DNA of 50,001 bases, from NCBI GenBank assembly GCA_025055115.1, contig JANWYJ010000001.1, positions 1 to 50,001 on the forward strand. Reading direction: 5' to 3'. The first letter of the stretch is position 1. Each line of letters starts with the position of its first letter. Under the pieces are notes generated by a model, which made no database searches, was not told where the DNA came from, and was given only the letters and a program-made list of their open reading frames with translations. Below are positions 25,701-32,774 of this stretch, piece by piece. The translations under genes were made by a program, and so were the position numbers. This stretch comes from Gemmata sp. Lineage in GTDB: Bacteria > Planctomycetota > Planctomycetia > Gemmatales > Gemmataceae.

Positions 25701-25790
25701 CTGCCCGCCGACCGGAACGACCAACACGGCCACCCCAACCAGTCCCAGACACCCGACGACCAGTGCCGATTGGCGAAACGAAAGCATCAT
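22758..25790 (-). CDS. PQQ/sugar-dehydrogenase-like propeller fused to three c-type heme domains
   Basis: The 1010-residue exported protein starts with a signal peptide (about 5-25) and a Pro/Gln-rich linker. A six-bladed glucose/sorbosone dehydrogenase-like propeller follows (about 55-420: [60 protein letters not shown]). A beta-rich region comes next, then cytochrome parts with heme motifs CMSCH (residue 605), CAHCH (692) and CVNCH (889), ending in the PVC-type domain ([12 protein letters not shown]). Oxidation of a sugar with electrons passed to the heme domains in the periplasm is inferred. Start is ATG 25790 (tandem ATG at 25787); an earlier in-frame start only adds non-signal residues. 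Divergent from the DUF1080 gene. Confidence 0.8.
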   Translation of the reverse strand: [1010 protein letters not shown]

Positions 25791-25870
25791 GATGAACCTA
25801 TTCGGAAACGGGCCAATGCCGTGAGTGTAACCGACAAGCCCGCCGCTCGCCAACTCTCGACGTCATTCCT

Positions 25871-25922
25871 TCCGCTACCCAAAAGCCGCAGCCGCATCCG
25901 CTACCAAAAAGCCGCAGCCGCA
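25871..25922. repeat. 26-bp tandem duplication in a divergent promoter region
   Basis: Units at 25871-25896 and 25897-25922 differ at one base. They sit midway between the divergent three-heme gene (start 25790, minus) and DUF1080 gene (start 25991, plus), where both promoters should lie, so they could alter or duplicate a control site. Confidence 0.85.
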
Positions 25923-25990
25923 GCTTGACGCCACCTCAGGACCGCAGACAATGGGCGCTGCTAACTAGCTTCTCCCCGAGGTGCTCAACG

Positions 25991-27058
25991 ATGTTATGCC
26001 GAAGTCTGCCACAATGGCTCGCTCTCAGTGGTTGTGTCACCGTGCTTATCGCGGCCGAGCCGGCCCAACCCGCCCAAACCCAACCCCCCAAGAAAGAACG
26101 TATCGCCCTTGCCGACCCCAAAGAAGCCGCCCAAGACCCCGACTTCGCCATTCAAGGTGAATATGAAGGTACGAACGCCAGTGGGAAAAAGTTCGGCGTG
26201 CAAGTCGTAGCGCGAGGGGGTGGCAAGTTCGTGGTCAAAGCGATCCGCGGTGGCCTACCCGGGGCCGGTGGCGACCTCAACGATACGCTCGCAGGTACAG
26301 GAGAAACCAAAAATGGCCAAGTTCTCATCACGATGAAACGCGATAACGAAACCTCCACCGCAACCATCGCCGATGGGAAATTCACCGTGACCTATGGCAA
26401 CCAAACCCTCACCCTCACCAAAATCGAGCGCAAGTCGAAAACTCTGGGCGAAAAGCCGCCCGCCGACGCGGTGGTTCTGTTCACAGCCCCTGGCGACGAG
26501 AAGCAGTGGTTCAACGGCCGTTTGTACGAACTGTCCGACGGCTCATTCCTGACCGTAGCCCGGCGATTGTCCAACGGCAAAGAACTCCGCGGCAACATTA
26601 CGACCAAAGAAAAGTTCGGAGCATTCAAAGCCCATATCGAATTCCGCCTGCCGTGGATGCCACACAGCACCGGGCAAGCCCGAGGCAATAGCGGCATCTA
26701 CCTCCAAGACCGCTACGAGTGTCAAATTCTCGACAGTTTCGGCCTCTCGGGTGAGAACAACGAATGCGGTGGCATCTATCAGCAACATCGACCCTTAGTC
26801 AACATGTGCTTACCACCGATGGTCTGGCAAACCTACGATATTGAGTTCACTCCCGCCCAGTTTGACGCCACCGGGCAGAAGACCAAGAACGCTCGTGTGA
26901 CGATTTATCACAACGGCGTGAAAATTCACGACAATGTTGAATTGGCCAAAGAAACTCCGGGTGGCAAGAAAGAAGAACCGACTCCCGGTCCGCTGCAATT
27001 CCAAGATCATGGCGACCCGGTTGTGTTTCGCAATGTGTGGGTCGTGCCGGTGAAATGA
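25991..27058 (+). CDS. Secreted DUF1080 (3-keto-disaccharide hydrolase-like) protein
   Basis: The 355-residue protein has a signal peptide (about 1-22, ending near IAA) and an N-terminal beta domain (about 45-155) rich in Thr/Lys strands. A C-terminal concanavalin-like DUF1080 domain follows (about 165-355: FGAFKAHIEFRLPWMP, GNSGIYLQDRYECQILDSFG, NECGGIYQQ, GPLQFQDHGDPVVFRNVWV). The family includes 3-keto-disaccharide hydrolases acting with sugar dehydrogenases, consistent with the divergent sugar-dehydrogenase gene. ATG 25991 is preferred: GAGGTG lies 10 bases upstream and the signal peptide starts there. The sulfatase follows after 122 bp in the same direction. Confidence 0.85.
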   Translation: MLCRSLPQWLALSGCVTVLIAAEPAQPAQTQPPKKERIALADPKEAAQDPDFAIQGEYEGTNASGKKFGVQVVARGGGKFVVKAIRGGLPGAGGDLNDTLAGTGETKNGQVLITMKRDNETSTATIADGKFTVTYGNQTLTLTKIERKSKTLGEKPPADAVVLFTAPGDEKQWFNGRLYELSDGSFLTVARRLSNGKELRGNITTKEKFGAFKAHIEFRLPWMPHSTGQARGNSGIYLQDRYECQILDSFGLSGENNECGGIYQQHRPLVNMCLPPMVWQTYDIEFTPAQFDATGQKTKNARVTIYHNGVKIHDNVELAKETPGGKKEEPTPGPLQFQDHGDPVVFRNVWVVPVK

Positions 27059-27180
27059 CCACGATTTCCCCACGGCAACCGCCGTCGCCGGCAAAGAGCG
27101 TTCCACCACGGCCGAGGCGGCCTTGGCCGTGACCCAGTGGATGTCCACTCTTGTCGCTCGTCCCTGCGAAGGAGTTTCCC

Positions 27181-28638
27181 ATGACTCGATGGCTGGCTTG
27201 CGCTGCGTGTATTATCGTCGGCGGGCCAACGTGGGCCGCGGAAAAGATGAATGTGTTGTTTATCGTTTCCGACGATCTGACGAACACCGCCCTGGGTTGT
27301 TATGGCAGTAAATTGTGCCGATCGCCGAATATCGACAAACTGGCAGGCCGAGGAGTGCGTTTCGATCGGGCCTACTGTCAGTTTCCCCTGTGCAATCCTT
27401 CCCGGGCCAGTTTCCTGACGGGCTTGCGGCCCGATACGCTGCGGGTTTATGAAAATGCCACGCCGTTCCGGAACAACGTGCCCGAGGCCCAAAGTCTGGG
27501 GCAAACGTTCCAAAAAGCGGGCTATACCGTAGTGCGGGTCGGCAAACTGTATCACTACGGCGTGCCCGCTCAGATTGGTACCGACGGTCTCGACGATAAA
27601 CCGTCGTGGATGAAGACCATCAATCCCCGCGGCCGCGATAAAGACGACGAAGAAAAAGACCTCATCTTCACTCTCAACCCGAATGCGAAAGGCTCCGCAC
27701 GCTACGGCGGTACCCTCAGTTGGCTGGCTGCCGACGGCACCGATGCCGAACAAACCGACGGCCTGAGCGCTGAGGCCACCATCAAGCTGTTGGAGGAAAA
27801 CAAAGATAAGCCGTTTTTCATCGCCTGCGGCTTCTTCCGCCCTCATACGCCCTACGTGGCCCCCAAAAAATACTTTGACATGTACCCCACCGACAAAATC
27901 GAACTGCCAAAGGTTCCTGAGGGCCACTGGAAACAACACCCAGCTCCGGCCTTTGCCAGCCACAAAAAAGAGCAGGAAAAGCTCACCGACGAACTGCGTC
28001 GCCAAGCCCTGCAGGCCTATTACGCTGCCACCACTTTCATGGATGCGCAAGTCGGTCGACTTCTCGACGCCTTAGAACGGCTGAAACTGGCGGATAAAAC
28101 AATAGTCGTTTTTCTCAGCGACCACGGCTACCACTTGGGCGAGCATGGTTTGTGGCAGAAGATGAGTCTTTTTGAGAATTCCGCTCGCGTACCGCTGATT
28201 ATCTATGACCCACGGGCCAAAGGGAACGGCCGCCCCTGTGGCCGGACGGTGGAATTGGTCGATCTGCACGCCACCTTGGCCGACCTGTGTGGTTTGCCGG
28301 TGCCCCAGGGCCAAGACCCGAAGGTTCCCCGGCTTGATGGTGTCAGTCTCAAACCGCTATTGGACAACCCCGCCGCCCCGTGGAATCGCCCCGCGTATAC
28401 TCAGGTCAGCCGTGGCACCCCCACCACAACGGGAGAACCCACCGGCAAAAACCCGTGGTACATGGGTTACAGCGTTCGCACCGAACGCTATCGCTACACC
28501 GAATGGGACGGCGGCCGCAAAGGCGTGCAACTGTACGACTACGACACCGACCCCCAGGAATGGACAAACCGCGCCGAGGACCCACAGTATGCTGAGGTCG
28601 TGAAGCAACTGAAAGCCCTGCTTCCCCCGACGAAGTGA
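27181..28638 (+). CDS. Secreted sulfatase, iduronate-2-sulfatase-like
   Basis: The 485-residue protein has a signal peptide (1-20, AA cleavage) and the arylsulfatase fold. The metal-binding DD lies in VLFIVSDDL. The maturation motif CNPSR (in FPLCNPSRASFLTG) supplies the cysteine converted to formylglycine. FLSDHGYHLGEHGLW carries the second metal Asp/His pair. These residues are all present, so activity is expected once a maturase acts. The closest well-known type is iduronate-2-sulfatase; the planctomycete substrate is likely a sulfated polysaccharide (inference). GAAGGAG precedes ATG 27181. Confidence 0.9.
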   Translation: MTRWLACAACIIVGGPTWAAEKMNVLFIVSDDLTNTALGCYGSKLCRSPNIDKLAGRGVRFDRAYCQFPLCNPSRASFLTGLRPDTLRVYENATPFRNNVPEAQSLGQTFQKAGYTVVRVGKLYHYGVPAQIGTDGLDDKPSWMKTINPRGRDKDDEEKDLIFTLNPNAKGSARYGGTLSWLAADGTDAEQTDGLSAEATIKLLEENKDKPFFIACGFFRPHTPYVAPKKYFDMYPTDKIELPKVPEGHWKQHPAPAFASHKKEQEKLTDELRRQALQAYYAATTFMDAQVGRLLDALERLKLADKTIVVFLSDHGYHLGEHGLWQKMSLFENSARVPLIIYDPRAKGNGRPCGRTVELVDLHATLADLCGLPVPQGQDPKVPRLDGVSLKPLLDNPAAPWNRPAYTQVSRGTPTTTGEPTGKNPWYMGYSVRTERYRYTEWDGGRKGVQLYDYDTDPQEWTNRAEDPQYAEVVKQLKALLPPTK

Positions 28639-29086
28639 CTGGGTTTCCACAGGGCACTAGCCAACCTGAAGCCCTCCGGCTGATCAAACCTCCAGGAACA
28701 CCCTCCTAGCTGTAGCCCCGCGAGGGATCAGCGGGGGGGCGATGGCTTGGGGACGGCACTGTCGCGGTGGCTGGCCACCGATCAGCCGCGAGCACAGCGG
28801 AACGGGGCTTGGCGTCGTTACTTAATCATCACCGGCACGAGGGCTGATCACCACCGGCACGAGGGCTGGGCCACTGGGCGCGGAGTAGCCGGTCGGAACG
28901 GGGCTTGGCGTCGTTGCTCGATCACCACAGGGGTTGCTCGATCACCACAAGGGGGTGGCTGGCCACCGATCAGCCGCGAGCACGGGGGAAAGTGCTTCAG
29001 CGCGGCATTTGTGGTGCAGCATTTGTGGTCGAATATTTACGGCAACGTGAGGAACGGATATTTACGGCAATGTGAGGAACAGATCG
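28639..29086. repeat. Intergenic region dense in direct duplications
   Basis: No gene is supported in 448 bp. A perfect 30-bp unit occurs at 28766-28795 and 28954-28983, 188 bp apart, and a 21-bp unit at 28799-28819 and 28896-28916. Tandem pairs lie at 28825-28846/28847-28868 (22 bp, one change), 28913-28932/28933-28953 and 29005-29015/29019-29029. A 25-bp pair at 29033-29057/29058-29082 carries the ribosome-binding site of the next gene (GTGAGGAAC) twice. Confidence 0.85.
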
Positions 29087-30385
29087 ATGGGGCGGATAAT
29101 CACAACGTTCATCAGCATTGCAACATTTGTACAGTTAGCGGCCGCGGCTCCGCCCAACGTGCTGCTGATTGTGGGTGATGATCAAGCCTGGACCGATTAC
29201 GGCTTCATGGGTCATCCGCACATCCAGACGCCGCATTTGGACCGTTTGGCGTCGGAGTCCCGGGTCTTTCCGCGTGGTTATGTTCCCAGCAGTTTGTGTC
29301 GGGCCAGCTTGGCCACGATGATGACCGGGCTTTATCCTCATCAGCACAAAATCACCTCCAACGATCCCCAGCTGCCCAAAGGTCTCAAGGCTGGTGCCGC
29401 CATGCAAGACCCCGGGTACCTCAAACTCCGCGAGGAAATGGTCAACCTCTTCCACAAATCACCGAATTTGGCCCAACTGTTGGAAAAAGAAGGTTTCATC
29501 AGCCTGCAAGTCGGCAAGTGGTGGGAGGGCAACGCTTGCCGTTGTGGTTTCACCGAAGGAATGACCCATGGCGACCCGACCCAAGGTGGTCGGCACGGCG
29601 ACGACGGCCTGAAGATCGGCCGCCAAGGGCTGCAACCCGTCTTCGACTTTCTCGACAAAGCTCACCGCGAACGAAAGCCGTTCTTCATCTGGTATGCGCC
29701 AATGATGCCCCATACGCCCCACAATCCTCCCGAACGGCTGTTCAAAAAATACACTGACAAAACCCATTCGCCATACGTTGCGAAGTATTGGGCGATGTGT
29801 GAATGGTTTGATGAAACTGTCGGTGAACTTCTTGCGCGGCTGAAGAAGAACGGCCAAGCCGAGAATACACTGGTGATTTACCTCCACGACAACGGCTGGA
29901 TTCAGAGTGAGAATTCCAGCGATTTCGCCCCCAAATCGAAGCGGTCGCCCTACGACGGGGGCATTCGCACCCCCATCCTCATCCGTTGGCCCGGGAAGGT
30001 GAAACCCGGCACCAGCGATCATCTGGCCCATTCGATTGATCTTGCCCCCACCATCTTGCACGCGGTCGGAGCCGAACCGACCCCCGCCATGCCCGGTTTG
30101 AACTTGCTCGATTCCGCGGCCGTGGCCGCCCGCGATACCCTCTATGGGGCCATTTTTGAACACAACGCCATCGACATTCACAACCCTGCAGCCAACGTGC
30201 AGTACCGCTGGATCATCGAGAAGAATTGGAAACTGATCGTACCCCAGCTGGCCCGCGTGCCCCACGGTATCCCCGAGCTTTACGACCTGACCAACGACCC
30301 CACCGAAACGCACAATCTGGCCGCAAAACAGCCAGCAAAGGTCGCAGCGCTCAGCCGCAAACTCGATGCGTGGTGGAAGCCGTAA
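29087..30385 (+). CDS. Secreted sulfatase-family protein with atypical maturation motif
   Basis: The 432-residue protein has a signal peptide (about 1-20) and the sulfatase fold: VLLIVGDDQAWTDYGFMG (metal Asp pair) at the start and VIYLHDNGWI in the middle (second metal Asp-Asn). The formylglycine motif reads CRASL in SSLCRASLATMMTGLYPHQH: the Cys is present and Ala takes the Pro position, but the final Arg of the C-x-P/A-x-R rule is Leu. It could be unmatured or use a different maturase. ATG 29087 follows GAGGAAC by 8 bases. The gene's last codons are duplicated downstream. Confidence 0.85.
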   Translation: MGRIITTFISIATFVQLAAAAPPNVLLIVGDDQAWTDYGFMGHPHIQTPHLDRLASESRVFPRGYVPSSLCRASLATMMTGLYPHQHKITSNDPQLPKGLKAGAAMQDPGYLKLREEMVNLFHKSPNLAQLLEKEGFISLQVGKWWEGNACRCGFTEGMTHGDPTQGGRHGDDGLKIGRQGLQPVFDFLDKAHRERKPFFIWYAPMMPHTPHNPPERLFKKYTDKTHSPYVAKYWAMCEWFDETVGELLARLKKNGQAENTLVIYLHDNGWIQSENSSDFAPKSKRSPYDGGIRTPILIRWPGKVKPGTSDHLAHSIDLAPTILHAVGAEPTPAMPGLNLLDSAAVAARDTLYGAIFEHNAIDIHNPAANVQYRWIIEKNWKLIVPQLARVPHGIPELYDLTNDPTETHNLAAKQPAKVAALSRKLDAWWKP

Positions 30386-30407
30386 GCCCGTGGTGGAGGC
30401 CGTAGGC
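30369..30407. repeat. 19-bp duplication of a gene tail with stop retained
   Basis: The gene end (30369-30387, stop TAA at 30383-30385) recurs at 30389-30407 with two changes. The extra copy keeps a stop in the equivalent frame (TAG at 30403-30405). Confidence 0.8.
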
Positions 30408-30804
30408 TCTCGATGCAGAAGAACGCCTGCAGGCGCGCATGGGCCTTTGGGGATGATTCAACCCGTGACGAGTTGATCCGTGGAAAGACCTGGGTGATCA
30501 GCGACCGGGAGTAGTCCGGGCCACAATGGGTGTCGAATGGCGCCGTTGGCCTCTGAGAATCAAGTGTTTTTACCTCTTAGAACCAAGTGTGTCGATGGTC
30601 CGTAGTTTGCAGAAGGTCGTGCGCGTGGTATCCTGCGAGGGAGGGAACCGACGCGCGGAAAAGTTCATCCGATCGTTCTTCCCGCGGATCGCCAGCGGCA
30701 TCCAACACGGCGGAGAGAGCTGAGGTTGGAAAAAGGCAACCGCCGAGAACTGAGATTGGAAAAAGGCAACCGCCGAGAACTGAGGTTGGAAAAAGGCCAT
30801 AGCC
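30408..30804. repeat. Intergenic region with 30-bp leader repeat before the TatD-like gene
   Basis: No gene is supported in the first 300 bp. At 30721-30750 and 30751-30780 two 30-bp units differ by one base, and a third partial unit (30781-30797) runs into the leader of the TatD-like gene. Each carries GGTTGGAAAAAGGC or the GATTGG variant, the likely ribosome-binding region (AAAAGG). Confidence 0.85.
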
Positions 30805-31665
30805 ATGAAGTACATCGATCCACACATTCACATGATCTCGCGGACCACCGACGATTACCAGCGGATGGCCTACGCCCAATGCGCGGCGATCAGTGAGCCG
30901 GCGTTCTGGGCCGGTTTCGATCGCGGGAGCGCGGCGGGGTTTCACGATTACTTCCGGCATCTGACCGAGTTTGAACCCAAACGGGCCGCCCAGTTCAACA
31001 TCCGCCATTACTCGTGGTTGTGTATCAATGCCAAGGAGGCCGAAAACGTCAGCTTGGCCCGGGAAGTGATCGCGATGATTCCCGAATTTCTCTCCCGGCC
31101 GACGGTCTTGGGTATTGGCGAAATCGGCCTGAACAAAAACACCCGCAACGAAGCGATCGTGTTTCAAGAGCATCTCGATTTGGCGGCCAAAACCAATGAG
31201 CTGATTCTCATTCACACACCCCATTTGGAAGACAAATACAAAGGCACGCGGATGATCATCGATATGCTCAAAAACGATCGCCGCATCCAGCCGCACCGCG
31301 TCTGCATCGACCATGTTGAAGAACACACCGTCAAGCTGGCGCTCGACAATGGCTTCTGGTGCGGTATGACTCTCTACCCCACCACCAAATGCACGCCGGC
31401 ACGGGCTTGCGACATCATCGAGATGGTCGGTACTGAACGGATTATGGCCAACTCCGCCGGAGACTGGGGCCGCTCCGACCCCCTGGCCATACCCGAACTG
31501 ATCCAGGAGATGAAACGGCGCGGCCACTCCGAACAGGACATCAAAAAAGTGGTCTACGACAATCCCCTCCACTTCTGGAAACAAGCCAACAACTGGCGGG
31601 ACTGGCCGCCGGAACCCAGCGTCAACGGCAGCGTGGAGGTCACGGCTGCCAAAGCCGGTTATTAA
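30805..31665 (+). CDS. TatD-family metal-dependent hydrolase, Ebo-cluster type
   Basis: The 286-residue TIM-barrel amidohydrolase shows IDPHIHM at the N-terminus (metal His 7 and 9), GIGEIGLNKN with a metal-ligand Glu, ILIHTPH and CIDHVEEHT with further histidines. The opening, DPHIHMISRTTDDYQRMA, and the EPAFWAGFDR region match the hydrolase of the conserved ebo gene cluster rather than DNA-exonuclease TatD (from memory of that family). The other ebo genes (UbiA-like prenyltransferase, dehydroquinate-synthase-like, TIM barrel) are not nearby, so it is an orphan here. The gene ends just before a strong hairpin. Confidence 0.8.
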   Translation: MKYIDPHIHMISRTTDDYQRMAYAQCAAISEPAFWAGFDRGSAAGFHDYFRHLTEFEPKRAAQFNIRHYSWLCINAKEAENVSLAREVIAMIPEFLSRPTVLGIGEIGLNKNTRNEAIVFQEHLDLAAKTNELILIHTPHLEDKYKGTRMIIDMLKNDRRIQPHRVCIDHVEEHTVKLALDNGFWCGMTLYPTTKCTPARACDIIEMVGTERIMANSAGDWGRSDPLAIPELIQEMKRRGHSEQDIKKVVYDNPLHFWKQANNWRDWPPEPSVNGSVEVTAAKAGY

Positions 31666-31688
31666 TCCCGCCTCCCAACGAGGCGGGA
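31666..31688. terminator. Perfect 9-bp hairpin after the TatD-like gene
   Basis: TCCCGCCTC pairs with GAGGCGGGA around a CCAAC loop, starting directly after the TAA stop. No T-tract follows on the plus strand, so it may act as an RNA 3'-end stabiliser or a Rho-assisted end rather than a classic intrinsic terminator. Confidence 0.6.
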
Positions 31689-31895
31689 GAGGAAGAACCA
31701 CTGGTTGATGCAGGTCACTGCAGCCAGCCGCTTATTCATCTCGCTTCTCCGGATCGGATCTGCAACCGGGTGGCGGCCCCGATTCACGGGCGCATCGGCT
31801 GGGTTGCTCGGCGTCCTCACCCTCTTTACAAAGGCCCTCAGGCTCACCCATAATGAGAAGCGAAAACGCCCCACCTCGAGCAAGGGCACTACGCG

Positions 31896-32426
31896 ATGGA
31901 TTGGAAACCGTTCTGGAAGATCATTGAAGACGCCTACCGGCCCGATCCCATCGAGCATTTTGAGGCCCTCAAAGACCGCCTCCGCGAACTGAAATGGCCG
32001 GAGTTGATCGAATTCCAAGCAAAATTCGACGAAGCGATCGCCTCGGCCAACCTCATCGACCTGTGGGGTGCGGCGTATCTGATCAACGGTGGCTGCTCCG
32101 ACGACGGCTTTCGGGATTTCCGCGTCTGGCTGGTTGGTCGCGGACGGCATGCCTATGAGCATGCGCTGAAAAACCCCGATTCACTCGCGGATATTCTCGA
32201 TGGTGAGCCGGTCGATGGTTTCGGACTCGATGCCGCAGCACTACGGGTGTACGAAGAAAAAACCGGTCTGAGCGATTTCTACGAACGGCTCGAACGAGCC
32301 GAACGCGACCTTCCCCCGCCGCCCCCCGAAGGTATCGACTGGGACTTTGAAGACGAAGCCGAAATGCGTAAACGCTTTCCGCGTCTCTGTCACCTGTACT
32401 TACCGCCACCCGAGGAAGAAAAGTAA
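31896..32426 (+). CDS. DUF4240 domain protein
   Basis: The 176-residue cytoplasmic protein begins MDWKPFWKIIEDA and contains ANLIDLWGAAYLINGGCSDDGFRDFRVWLVGRGRHAYEHAL (about 51-90), the core of the DUF4240 family, whose function is unknown. The C-terminus is acidic and Pro/Glu-rich. No strong ribosome-binding site precedes ATG 31896. It stands 230 bp after the TatD-like gene and its hairpin, so it is probably a separate unit. Confidence 0.8.
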   Translation: MDWKPFWKIIEDAYRPDPIEHFEALKDRLRELKWPELIEFQAKFDEAIASANLIDLWGAAYLINGGCSDDGFRDFRVWLVGRGRHAYEHALKNPDSLADILDGEPVDGFGLDAAALRVYEEKTGLSDFYERLERAERDLPPPPPEGIDWDFEDEAEMRKRFPRLCHLYLPPPEEEK

Positions 32427-32774
32427 CTCATCCAACCCAGTAATCCCACATGGTCCCTGCCGCTGTACACATTTCCGACATCTCGGCTACTCGCTCCCAC
32501 CATCATCGGCCAATACGGAACTTACCATAGCCCAGGTCATTCGCTGCTCCCGCCGATTCAGCAGGTCATTCGCTGCTCCCCCCGATTCAGTCAGACGACA
32601 GGCCAGGTCCGCATTTGTCCTTCGCACCAGGTCCGGACGGCTTATCCTTTTGGGGGATTTACTGGTGACAACAGCGTCATGTCCGCATTCGTCCTTCGCA
32701 CCAAATCACGACGGATCACATCAGGACTGGGTTAGTGCTAAGCTCCAATAACATTCCTCTGGTGGATTGTGCGT
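32427..32774. repeat. Intergenic region with 29-bp tandem duplication
   Basis: No gene is supported. Units at 32533-32561 and 32562-32590 differ at one base. A looser duplicate of about 17 bp (CGCATTTGTCCTTCGCACCA and CGCATTCGTCCTTCGCACCA) recurs at roughly 32611-32630 and 32683-32702. Confidence 0.75.
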
